Position numbers and translations under genes: made by a program. A stretch of 64,000 bases of DNA from CAWBAT01 sp963810905 (GTDB lineage Bacteria; Acidobacteriota; Terriglobia; Versatilivoradales; Versatilivoraceae), in the NCBI GenBank assembly GCA_963810905.1, contig CAWEPG010000015.1:186001-250000 (forward strand), given 5' to 3'. Below, one piece after another: positions 9,469 through 18,078 of the stretch. Position 1 is the stretch's first letter, and every line of letters begins with the position of its first letter. Under the pieces are notes generated by a model. The model was not told the DNA's origin and did no database searches. It worked only from the letters and a program-made list of their open reading frames with translations.

Positions 9469-12148
9469 TCACTTCGCAACTGTGCGAAGGCGCTCCAGGA
9501 TTTCTGTCATTTGAAAACTACTAGTAATTTTCTCTCCTTCTTTCGTTTGCACATAAAAGACGTCAAAGGCGTATCCTTTTTCTGTTGCTAATTTGGCTGA
9601 GAGAATATTAAGGCCAAGGTTGGCAATGGCAGAGGCTAACCGGAACCCGAGCCCAAGGTTGTCGCCGGCCTGCACTTCTATCACTGTGCACTGTGAAGCG
9701 ATCTCATTGTCGATTCGCACTCGGGGTGCAATCGGTGGTTTCGCTGAGTTCCCAGGATTTGTTTGCAGGTGAGCTCCCAACACTTCATCTAGGTTTTTCA
9801 TCCCATTGATCAAGTCGGCGAGGAGTCGATCCACCCGATTCCAAACTTCGGAATCGAGAATCGCATTGCCGGTTGCGTCCCCCACCTGGAAAGTGTCGAT
9901 GACGATTTCATCATCCCGTGTATTCAGCTGAGCACTCAAAATTGAGATCCCGAGAGCTGTCAAAGTGCCTGCGATTTGAGCAAAGCGCCCTGGGGAGTCG
10001 AGGGTTGAAACTACCAACTCTGTGTATCCGGACTGGGGATGAGGAGTCCACAATGTCACAACAGGTTGGTCATGCAGGCGCTCACAGAGCCGAATATGAG
10101 ACAAGATCTGCTGAAGAGGAGTATAGAGTGCGTACTTTTCCGGGAGCAGGGTAAAATGCCGCAGCACTATCTCGTCCTCAAACTCGCCGGAGAGTTGCTC
10201 CAAGACCTTTTGCTGAATGGCAGCAACTTCGGCATGTTCCGGTTCGCTGATCTCATCGCCAAACATCAGGCGGTCGTAAACTCTGAAGTAGAGAGACCAG
10301 AGCAGAAAGTCCTTGCGGTCATTCCACTCTTCTTCCCCCCATGCAATAGAGTCCGCATAGGTAAAAAGGAGCAGCATATTCAAGTTTTCCGCTGTTTCAA
10401 GCGTCTCGGAAACTTCCTGCATAATGAAAGGATCGTCAAGATCCCGTCGTTGTGACACACGGGTTAAGAGATGTTGCTCCCTAATCAGCAGCAAGACCTT
10501 TTCAATGCTCTCTGAATCAAGATTCATCCGTCGCAATGCCTTGGTCAGCGTAATGCTCATGATTGGGATGCTCCTGAACCGTGGTGCTCTTTCCCGATTC
10601 ATGCAACAGTAACGCTAAGTAAAGGAGTGCAGGATCAGCGACCTCATCCAACACCCTCTGATAGTCGTGAAGACCGGGACTCTTGGTATTCACGATATTA
10701 TCCAGAGCCTCAATGGCAATAAGCGTATGCTCGTCAACCGTCACCTTTCGATAAGGCTCCAGCTCCGGCAGGCAGTCTAACCGGCCAAACTCAGGCAGAT
10801 AATTTTTCAAAAAGCCGAGTCCGTGCATCCGACGAAGCGCGATGGCCACTTTCCCCTTGTTTTTCAAGAGCTGGCGGAATTCCGAGTGGACTGCTGGCCC
10901 GTCAAAAGAATGAATGTCCCAAAGAGCCTGCTCTGCCAAGAGGCCGTCTTCCGCTATCCGATCAAAGAGCGCCGGTTCGGCCTGGCTGAAACGGAAGCGT
11001 TTCATCCATTTCTCGGGCCCAATGAAATTATTCCGAATTGACCCCTCCTCAATTCGTTTACTTTTCTCAGCTATTGGCAACGAGCTGAATTTCAGATAGC
11101 GAAGTTTGCTCTCTTCTGAACCAGCACCGTAGCTGAGGCGGGCCTGTTCTAGAAAGCGGGAAACCACTTGGCTGATCTTTCGGCGCTGCATCACCACCTC
11201 ATGCAAGAACTGGGCACAGGCAAGGCGAACGGAAGAATTTTGATACCCCATGAATCGGGCCTGTTCTTCCAAGTCGTCCTTGGAAAGGACATCTCTGTCA
11301 ATCTTCGAAGAAAAGTGCAGTGCGTTTCGAACCCGGAGTAGAAACTCCCTTCCCCGCTGGATGAAAGTCCAATCTCCTGGACTCAAATGGCGGTCTTCAA
11401 GAAGTTTTTCAGGGCTTTCCGTCCCGGTAAGAATTCTCAAACACGCGAGAAAAGTCTGTCCATCCAAAAGACCTCCTGCACCCCAGGTCAGGTCTGAGTC
11501 AATGTGAAAGATATTTTTCCCGTGAGCATCATGCATTTCTTTCAGATAATCCGTGAGCTCAAACACGAATGAGAGAGGGTTCTTAAGCACATTCGATCGA
11601 AAGCGCTGCATCAAGTCCCTAAAATGAGCGTAATCTCCAGTGATATGACGGGCCGACAACAATTTCACTCCGAAAGAAATACTATTCAGAGCCCGGTGAA
11701 GACATTCCTTCGGATTTGCGACAGTGACTTGTGAATGAATCCCGGAGGATTGAAGAATCCGTCGAAGCTCCTCTATAGTACTTTCTGGAAAATTCTGTTG
11801 ATTTGACTTCAATAGGATCAACAAATCGACCGGAGAACGTGGCGACATTTCCAGACAGCCAAATTCTCCGATTGCAATCCAGGCTCCTGAGAATGGCGAC
11901 CCGGTCGAAGATCCCGCAGGCGGAAACGACTCTTGGAGCGTTTGCTGGATGGATTGCAGGATTTGATCTAAATGAATGCTTCGGCTCGTGGCAATGGCAA
12001 AACCCCCTTCGCCATTCAAATGACGTGACCGAAGTCGGGCCATTTCTAGTTGGTTCGTGCGTTGACAATAACGCAGTAGAGAGCCATCCTCAATGTGAAG
12101 GGGTTCAGTGCTATTCATGGTTCTTGAAAATTCGTCGAATCGATCCAC
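9469..12148 (-). CDS. GlnD-like ACT-domain protein with degenerate catalytic motifs (frameshifted)
   Basis: Two overlapping pieces, 12148-10517 and 10602-9469, make one GlnD-like protein of about 890 residues; the frame changes between about 10600 and 10530. Order: nucleotidyltransferase domain (~85-190), helical linker, HD domain (~480-570), then two ACT domains (ELVVSTLDSPGRFAQIAGTL and TVIEVQAGDNLGLGFRLASA). GlnD normally uridylylates and deuridylylates PII. Here the nucleotidyltransferase motif GGxGRxExxPxSDxD reads GEFGCLEMSPRSPVD (94-108): the first catalytic Asp is Pro106, the second Gly is Glu and the Arg is Cys. The HD motif reads HESGK (H516-E517). Both activities are thus doubtful while the ligand-sensing ACT domains look intact. 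The start is a GTG at 12148, or ATG at 12118; neither has a strong ribosome site. Confidence 0.75.
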
Positions 12149-12414
12149 TCGAATGGCAGCGACCTCTAACGTTGGGGATCATAGCATGGCAGCCGATATT
12201 TCGGATTCATACTCTTTCTGATTACTTTGCAGGAATAATTTCATCCATGTTCCTACTGACCCATGGAGAAGTTTAACTGAAATAAAGGCTCTGTCGATTT
12301 ATCGTCCAAATTTGAATATGATTGAACTAATTCAGCAACAAGATTATTGCTTGGACCGGAATGTTCTGTGTGACTTAAGATTGCCCTGACAACACTCATT
12401 GTTTGGAGGTTCTT

Positions 12415-12849
12415 ATGTTTCAAAAAGGGCGTCGGCTCGTTTCAGTTGGATCGATCGGGCTGATCGTGATCGCGGCTATTCACACCAATCGGCACCTTTC
12501 ATCGAATCCGGCAGATCCTCGGTTGGTTTCCGTTATATCTGCCATATACAATGACATTTTGTCCATGAGATTCGGAATGAATCCTACTCTCCTTGAAGTT
12601 TACAAATGTTTAAGTCTGACGATGAGTATCCCCCTAGTCTGGCTTGGACTGCAAACCCTTCTCGTCCCAGTCACTCTCAATTCATCAGGGCTATTAATCC
12701 GATGACAAACTCTCTTATGCATTCTAGGCTTGGGAGCACTGATACTACTCTTTGCAGAGTACCGTATTCCGCCCCCTTTGCTAGTACTCTGTGAAGTTGA
12801 AGTTCTTTTGATTGTGTCCCGGTCTGGACAAAGACAAGTTCATGTTTGA
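12415..12849 (+). pseudogene. Small four-helix membrane protein interrupted by in-frame TGA
   Basis: The start is the ATG at 12415 after TTGGAGG. The frame reads MFQKGRRLVSVGSIGLIVIA and two further hydrophobic helices, then meets TGA at 12703-12705. The same frame continues for 48 more codons with another good helix (TLLCILGLGALILLFAEYR) to a second TGA at 12847. The natural product is therefore about 144 residues with the last helix cut off. The TGA could be a nonsense mutation or a base-call error for a sense codon such as TGG. The family is not recognised beyond 'small integral membrane protein'. It is followed closely by the YfiT-like gene. Confidence 0.6.
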
Positions 12850-12869
12850 TTATCTTGGAGGCTGAAATA

Positions 12870-13394
12870 ATGATCGATTTGAGATACCCCATCGGAAAAT
12901 TTGAAGCGCCAAGGATCATGACTGCGGATCTTCGTAATGAACTGATCTCACAAATTGCCGAAGCGCCCTCGCAATTGCGCAGGGCCGTCACCGGACTCAA
13001 TTCACAACAATTGAACACGCCTTACCGCGACGGAGGATGGACCGTCATCCAGCTCGTCCACCATGTCCCCGATAGCCACATGAATGCTTACATTCGCTGT
13101 AAGCTGGCCGTCACCGAAAACGCGCCCACCATCAAACCCTATGACGAAGCAAAGTGGGCGGAACTTCAGGATGCCAGTGGATTGGACATAGAGATTTCTC
13201 TGGTGCTCCTGGATGCTTTGCATCGGCGCTGGGTCGTCTTTCTACAGTCACTCACTGAAGAACAGTTTCAATACATCTTCCTTCATCCGGAGGCCGGTGT
13301 GATGTCGCTGGATCGCACATTGGCGTTGTATGCCTGGCATGGCCGCCATCATGTCGCGCACATCATTGCCCTGCGAAAAAGAATGGGATGGTGA
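12870..13394 (+). CDS. YfiT/DinB-superfamily putative metal-dependent thiol transferase
   Basis: The ATG at 12870 follows TTGGAGG at 12855-12861 and is preferred to the upstream TTG; this gives 174 residues. The sequence matches Bacillus YfiT/BstA-type proteins: YRDGGWTVIQLVHHVPDSHM, then IKPYDEAKWAEL, then LYAWHGRHHVAHI at the C-terminus. The His of the HHVPDSH and WHGRHH motifs form the three-His metal site of the DinB four-helix bundle. Family members include bacillithiol S-transferases, but several have no known substrate. It starts a run of three genes with LOG and a second DinB protein, which suggests a small stress or detoxification operon. Confidence 0.85.
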   Translation: MIDLRYPIGKFEAPRIMTADLRNELISQIAEAPSQLRRAVTGLNSQQLNTPYRDGGWTVIQLVHHVPDSHMNAYIRCKLAVTENAPTIKPYDEAKWAELQDASGLDIEISLVLLDALHRRWVVFLQSLTEEQFQYIFLHPEAGVMSLDRTLALYAWHGRHHVAHIIALRKRMGW

Positions 13395-13419
13395 GACATC
13401 ATCCAGGAGAGACAACTTA

Positions 13420-14001
13420 ATGATCTCTAAGGTTTGCGTCTATTGTGCTTCAAGCCGCCAATCCGACAACGCCTATTTTGAGGCAGCGAACCGACTCGGC
13501 CAGACTCTGGCGCGTCACTCAATTACCATCATCTACGGAGGGGGTGCTCTGGGATCAATGGGACAGCTCGCTGCTGGAGCACTGGCGGAAGGCGGCAAAG
13601 TCATCGGAGTCCTTCCGCGCTTCATGAATGATCTCGAGTGGGGACATCAAGGACTCACAGAGTTGCGGCTAGTCGATACTCTCCATCAAAGAAAACGCTT
13701 GATGCTGGAGGAATCGGATGCCGTGGTCGCACTGCCTGGAGGATCGGGTACATTAGAGGAATTGTTCGAGGCCATTACCTGGAAACGTTTAGGACTTTTT
13801 GTAAAGCCAATCATCCTAGTCAATGTGAGGGGATTTTTTAATCCGTGTATTGAGCTTTTGGAGACCTGCATTCGCGAAAGGTTCATGGATGACCGCCATC
13901 GAGCCATGTGGACGGTTGTCGATAAGCCCGAGGACGTCATCCACTCGATTCAGAACTCCGTTAAATGGGATGTGGATGCCCGAGGGTTTGCACTCGTCTA
14001 G
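13420..14001 (+). CDS. LOG family protein (TIGR00730 type Rossmann nucleotide hydrolase)
   Basis: The start is placed at the ATG at 13420, behind CCAGGAGAGA, giving MISKVCVYCASS and 193 residues, the normal LOG length. The hallmark motif PGGSGTLEE and the early YGGGALGSMGQLA glycine loop are both present, with the conserved Arg/Lys stretch HQRKRLMLEE. Known LOG proteins hydrolyse cytokinin-riboside monophosphates or other nucleotide monophosphates to base and ribose phosphate. It begins 25 bases after the YfiT-like gene and is followed by another DinB protein, so co-transcription is likely. The biological substrate in this organism is unknown. Confidence 0.9.
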   Translation: MISKVCVYCASSRQSDNAYFEAANRLGQTLARHSITIIYGGGALGSMGQLAAGALAEGGKVIGVLPRFMNDLEWGHQGLTELRLVDTLHQRKRLMLEESDAVVALPGGSGTLEELFEAITWKRLGLFVKPIILVNVRGFFNPCIELLETCIRERFMDDRHRAMWTVVDKPEDVIHSIQNSVKWDVDARGFALV

Positions 14002-14070
14002 AGAGTGCCTTAAGACCGTGGTATCCCGGGATCCTGGTCAATGGCCAATAATTTTCAAAGGAGATGAAAG

Positions 14071-14607
14071 ATGATAGCTAAAGCGATAGTGGCGCGGCCG
14101 GCGAAAGATGAATATGGTCCTTTCTACGACAACTACATCAACTTGGTCCCCCATCAGGATCTCATCCAAGTGCTTCGAGACCAGAAAGCAACGACTGCTC
14201 GACTCTTAGAAAAAATTCCTGAGGATAAGGCGGGAACGCGTTACGCCCCGGACAAATGGAGCATTAAGGAAGTTGTCGGCCACCTCTGCGATACTGAACG
14301 AATCATGACTTATCGAGCATTGAGAATCGCTCGCGGGGACCAGACTCCCCTACCGGGTTTCGAACAAGACGACTATGTTCGTCAAGCCGGATTTGATCTA
14401 CGTCGGATAGAAGATCTGATCTCAGAATACACCTCGGTTCGGGATGCGACTCTTTCATGGCTTCGAGGCCTCGACATCCAAGCACTTCAGCGCCGAGGCA
14501 CCGCCAACAATATGGGCGTCAGTGTCCTGGCCCTTGCGTATATCATCGCGGGCCACGAACGTCACCATGTTGGCATCCTTCAGGAACGATACCTCCCGCT
14601 GATCTAA
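14071..14607 (+). CDS. DinB-family protein
   Basis: 178 residues. The pattern fits the DinB/YfiT-like four-helix bundle: DKWSIKEVVGHLCDTERIM in helix 2 and IIAGHERHHVGILQERYL at the C-terminus, giving three candidate metal-binding His residues. AAGGAGATGAAAG precedes the ATG. It lies 69 bases behind the LOG gene and completes a YfiT-LOG-DinB cluster. The two DinB-type proteins are clearly different in sequence, so they are not a recent tandem duplicate. Family members bind a divalent metal and many transfer low-molecular-weight thiols; the actual function is unknown. Confidence 0.85.
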   Translation: MIAKAIVARPAKDEYGPFYDNYINLVPHQDLIQVLRDQKATTARLLEKIPEDKAGTRYAPDKWSIKEVVGHLCDTERIMTYRALRIARGDQTPLPGFEQDDYVRQAGFDLRRIEDLISEYTSVRDATLSWLRGLDIQALQRRGTANNMGVSVLALAYIIAGHERHHVGILQERYLPLI

Positions 14608-14868
14608 TGTTGTCGATCCCTAGACAGAGATTGGCAACGCCCTCTCGGTTGGACAGGAAAAGGTTCTTGAGAGAAGAATAGCCTGCAATCCAATTGTCTG
14701 GAGAAGCTATCCTTGATCAACAAGAGGAGAGAGGCTGGGCTGCTCAAGCTTGCCATTCAAAATCGCGAAATGGACTCATGACATTCCAGCAACCTCTCTC
14801 TCCTTCAATTCCTGCTGAAGGCGCAGCCCAGGATGGTAGAGACGATGATAAAGAACAGGACAACCCCC

Positions 14869-15357
14869 TTAGCTCATCTGCGCAAACTGCTTTTTCATCT
14901 CGGCGTCCATTTGTTCCGGAGTAGGTTCAGACTTGTGAGTCGCCAGCATCCACTTGTTTCCTTGGGGGTCGACAAGCATGGACGTTCGGTCACCCCAAAA
15001 CATGTCGGCCGGCGGCTGGATTAGCGTGGCTCCCGCATTGACGGCCCGCGTCGTAACCTGGTCCACGTCCTCCACGTAAAGGTAGAGAGTGGTTGGAGTG
15101 TTGCCCAGGGTCTTTGCGCTCTGAGCCTGTCGCTCCGGGGATTCCGGGCCCAACATGAGGACAGATTCTCGGAGTTTCAATTCCGCGTGCATGGGATTCC
15201 CATCCGGACCTGGCATGATGCCACGCCCTTCAAAGCCAAAGGCTTTTTGGCAGAACTCGTAAGCCTTTTTGACGTCCCCTACCACAAGCATGCTCGTAAT
15301 GGCCGCATAATTCTTTCGGTTCAATGGATCGATTTTACTCGGGGTTGCCTGACTCAT
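14869..15357 (-). CDS. VOC-family (glyoxalase/PhnB-like) protein
   Basis: The start is the ATG at 15357, directly behind AGGAGGAA on the minus strand; the longer frame to 15426 has no ribosome site. 162 residues: MSQATPSKIDPLNRKNYAAI, then a betaalphabetabetabeta pattern (SMLVVGDVKKAYEFCQKAFG, then MHAELKLRESVLMLG, then LYLYVEDVDQVTTRAVNAGA, then SMLVDPQGNKWMLAT). This is the PhnB-like subgroup of vicinal-oxygen-chelate proteins, many annotated as bleomycin/fosfomycin-resistance-like or glyoxalase, but most without proven function. The tail (EQMDAEMKKQFAQM) is a common extension of the subgroup. Single gene, converging on the DinB cluster. Confidence 0.85.
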   Translation of the reverse strand: MSQATPSKIDPLNRKNYAAITSMLVVGDVKKAYEFCQKAFGFEGRGIMPGPDGNPMHAELKLRESVLMLGPESPERQAQSAKTLGNTPTTLYLYVEDVDQVTTRAVNAGATLIQPPADMFWGDRTSMLVDPQGNKWMLATHKSEPTPEQMDAEMKKQFAQMS

Positions 15358-15607
15358 GACTTCCTCCTTTAATTGAATTATAGGACACGGAAAACGCCGC
15401 CCGACTTTGGTGAGCTCGGTCAGCAATTGATAGACTTCTCAATACCGCCATTCTGCCTCCTGATAAATGTAGAAGTTTTCTACACCCTCTAGCCTTACAT
15501 GAGGTTGACCATTGGTCAAGTTCGTGTCGCACTTTTCCATGCGAGGGCAAAACCCACATCTGACCAGACAGACTAAAAGTGGATTAGGGAAGCAAGGGAA
15601 GTAAACT

Positions 15608-15781
15608 GTAGGCTTTAATGAATTCTTTACGGGTCAGCGATATGTTCACCAGCAAGTACAAGTCATCGCCGAGGCCTTCAGCAAGATCGCTGAGCGGAAA
15701 AAGGTGGACATGGCGAAATATCTGCCGCCAAGATCCAGTTTGAATAATTTTATGCAGGCAATTCCGTTCCTAGAGGATTAA
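15608..15781 (+). pseudogene. C-terminal remnant of a tyrosine recombinase/integrase
   Basis: An open stretch of 57 codons ends in TAA at 15779. It reads FFTGQRYVHQQVQVIAEAFS and then IAERKKVDMAKYLPP. The T-x-x-R-Y-x-H box is the C-terminal motif with the catalytic Tyr (codon 15641-15643) of phage-type integrases, commonly MTQRYVHP. The preceding catalytic Arg and H-x-x-R boxes are missing: a stop lies just upstream and no matching frame was found. It sits only a few bases from a broken tRNA-like sequence, the normal place for an integrase gene at an element border. Confidence 0.55.
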
Positions 15782-15784
15782 ATA

Positions 15785-15835
15785 GTGGAGCTGATAGGGA
15801 TCGAACACACGACCTCCTGACTACCAGCTGAAAGG
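15785..15835 (-). pseudogene. Broken tRNA-Ala-like sequence (3' half)
   Basis: Read on the minus strand, this gives CAGCTGGTAG followed by TCAGGAGGTCG, a T-loop GTTCGATCC and CAGCTCCACTA. This matches the D-loop, the 3' side of the anticodon stem, the T-arm and the 3' end of a tRNA-Ala-like gene, with the anticodon arm and the 5' acceptor half missing and mismatches in the T-stem. It cannot be a working tRNA. It lies next to the integrase remnant and so is likely part of an old attachment site. Confidence 0.5.
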
Positions 15836-15889
15836 GAGAAATCAATTGAGCGTAGAGACCGCCGCCTTTCCATGCTGCGACCATTCTTA

Positions 15890-17620
15890 TCAGCCGGCAG
15901 TCTCCACCGCTTCAAAGGCAGCTTTCGATGAGGCCTGAGCAACTAGTTCGCTGGCATCAACCATGTTGAGACCAGTGGTCGTCTTGAAACTGGGCAGAAT
16001 TTCGCGCTCAAAAGGCTTTAATCCATTCCAATCGCGTTTGTAACCGGAAAGGTTCAAATAAAGATGTTTTTGGAAAAATCTCTCTGGGAATCCTGCAAAA
16101 CGATAAAGAGGATACTTCACGCCAGGGCCAAAGAGTTTTTTGGCGAGGAGGTGATAATAGAGAGGAGCCCCCAATGAGAACTTGAGATGCTTAAGAGTTC
16201 CACCACGCCAAATATCCACATTATACTTCCAACAAGTAAACAAGAACTCCCACTGCAGGTCCGTCATCTCGATCAGCCGAGCCCCAGTCTTCTTCTGCAT
16301 CCGGGTATTTTCAAGGGGGACAAAAAAAGTTGGAACAAACATTCCTTTGGCGTCTTTGAGGTCATAGAGCATGTCCAGCGACATTTTCGTATCTTCCTCG
16401 GTCTCGCCCGGCAAGCCGAGTATAAAGGTGTTAAACGGATACCAGTTGTGCCGATTCAAGATCTCCATGCCTTTCACTACGACATCCCGCCACTGGTGCG
16501 ACTTGTAGGGATAGGCTTTCCCTTTCATGTACGTGTCAAACACGCGCGGGCTTCCAGTCTCCAAACCGATGATGGGGTCCACGATGCACTTATTAGGATC
16601 CGTAGAGGACTGATGTTTCAGGTGCGAATAGGGAACCGTCAAAGGAGTCAGTCTCTCGATCACGGTCGGATCTTTGACGACCGGTGCAAGGGTAATGTGG
16701 GAGAGCTGAATAGTCTGGAGGCCAGGGACAGAAATGACTTCTCGGAACATATTCTCTAATGCAGGTATATTCGTTTCGAAATTGGGCAACTGCTCATAGA
16801 GAAACATGTCCTCCGAAGTAATCATGACTTCAGTGGCGCCTTCTCTGACATTTAGCTTCACGCTTTCAAGAATGTGCTCCAAAGGAAAGGAGCGTCCAAC
16901 CTTTGTGGCCGGGGAGCAGAACTGGCAACCTCGTCCACAGCCCCGCGTAATTTCGACAACGCCAAAGGTCGAGCGATGACGCACGACGGGAATTTCTTCC
17001 ACAGCCGGCTGCATATTCTTGGGGATTTTGATTATCCTCGGCAGATTGGGGTCACCCGCGATGATCCGCTTGAACAGATCACTAAAAACATGTTCAATCT
17101 CACCGTCAATTAAATAATCGACATTGAATTCATCCAACCGGTTTGCTTTTTCGAGCTGCCAAGCCCCAGGCCCTCCGACAATGATTTTGGGTCTGTATTT
17201 CCGCAGGATCGGATGATTCACGATCCGGAGAAATTCCTGAGCATTCAACGGCATCAGATTTTCTCCGCCCATTTTGGAGTAAACATCGGTCGCGTAGGAA
17301 ATTCCCAACGGATTATGGGCATGTATGGCCAAGACCTTCGTGTCAGGTCCTACAAATCGTTCAAGATTCTCGACGTAACAGGTAACCACATCATCTTCGG
17401 AGTAATCCCGGAGGAGTAGAGTCTCTACCATGCGCAAACCGTTCGGCACATACTTTGCACGACCATCCGGCCAGGATTCATTAATCATTGATTCTGGAGC
17501 AATGAAGGTTTTGCTAAATTTGGCAGGAATCGTCGCCGATAGCATCTGCTGCCAAATACTGTGTCTCCATTCATTGGCCTCAGTCGAAGACGCGGCAAGG
17601 ACAATCTTGGGCGAATTCAC
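15890..17620 (-). CDS. Radical SAM protein with N-terminal B12-binding-like domain
   Basis: 576 residues starting at a GTG behind GGAGGGAAA. Residues about 60-200 have the Rossmann-like pattern of cobalamin-binding radical SAM proteins (TKVLAIHAHNPLGISYATDV, then KIIVGGPGAWQLE, then DYLIDGEIE). The radical SAM core starts at about 218 and holds the C-x3-C-x2-C cluster motif C228, C232, C235 (RGCGRGCQFCSP). Later motifs fit the same core (ETGSPRVFDTYMKGK, FILGLPGETEEDTKMSLDML). The C-terminal about 130 residues have no family I recognise. No DxHxxG cobalamin motif is visible, so B12 binding is only suggested. It is a stand-alone gene with a 458-base untranslated region upstream. Confidence 0.8.
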   Translation of the reverse strand: MNSPKIVLAASSTEANEWRHSIWQQMLSATIPAKFSKTFIAPESMINESWPDGRAKYVPNGLRMVETLLLRDYSEDDVVTCYVENLERFVGPDTKVLAIHAHNPLGISYATDVYSKMGGENLMPLNAQEFLRIVNHPILRKYRPKIIVGGPGAWQLEKANRLDEFNVDYLIDGEIEHVFSDLFKRIIAGDPNLPRIIKIPKNMQPAVEEIPVVRHRSTFGVVEITRGCGRGCQFCSPATKVGRSFPLEHILESVKLNVREGATEVMITSEDMFLYEQLPNFETNIPALENMFREVISVPGLQTIQLSHITLAPVVKDPTVIERLTPLTVPYSHLKHQSSTDPNKCIVDPIIGLETGSPRVFDTYMKGKAYPYKSHQWRDVVVKGMEILNRHNWYPFNTFILGLPGETEEDTKMSLDMLYDLKDAKGMFVPTFFVPLENTRMQKKTGARLIEMTDLQWEFLFTCWKYNVDIWRGGTLKHLKFSLGAPLYYHLLAKKLFGPGVKYPLYRFAGFPERFFQKHLYLNLSGYKRDWNGLKPFEREILPSFKTTTGLNMVDASELVAQASSKAAFEAVETAG

Positions 17621-18078
17621 AACTTTCCCTCCACTTGAAAATATAGTCTAAAATAAGCCTGAAAATTCAAATTTGGAAACTGGTTGATTACGCGAAGCCA
17701 AGATGATCTTCTCTCAGGTACATCTTAGCCAAAAATAACTTTCTTTAATATCAAAGACTTAAATGAATCGTCAAGATTTTTTAATCAAATCCCCGTCTTA
17801 CAGGTCAATGTTCGTTCACCGAACCTTACTACCCATAATTCTGAGTTCCCCATGTAATCCAATTTCTGAAGGAGAGTATAAGCCCGTAATGCAGTGAGTG
17901 TTCCTGACTGAAATCAGGTTCATAGTGTTGAGAAAGACATCAGCCATCAAAACTGAGCGCCTTCAACTAGTTAAAATATCCATTCAGCTTATTTTAACGG
18001 CAAAATTAATAAATTCAATTTCTCCGATGGGTTCTGAGAGCGGAAACTTATTGTAAACTTGGGTCGAAGGGATTAGGC
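17621..18078. other. AT-rich intergenic region with a hairpin
   Basis: This 458-base gap separates two divergent genes (radical SAM leftward, glycosyltransferase rightward), so both promoters should lie here. A 9-base inverted repeat (GTTAAAATA 17970-17978, TATTTTAAC 17990-17998) with an 11-base loop is the only structure noted. No small gene was found. Confidence 0.45.

Noticed and set aside
12703..12705. TGA as a selenocysteine codon
   Set aside because: The protein looks like a plain membrane protein with no redox motif, and no SECIS-like stem was evident behind the TGA. Nonsense or base error is simpler.
13330..13419. N-terminal extension of the LOG gene
   Set aside because: It overlaps the upstream YfiT-like gene; the ATG at 13420 has a ribosome site and gives the standard family start.
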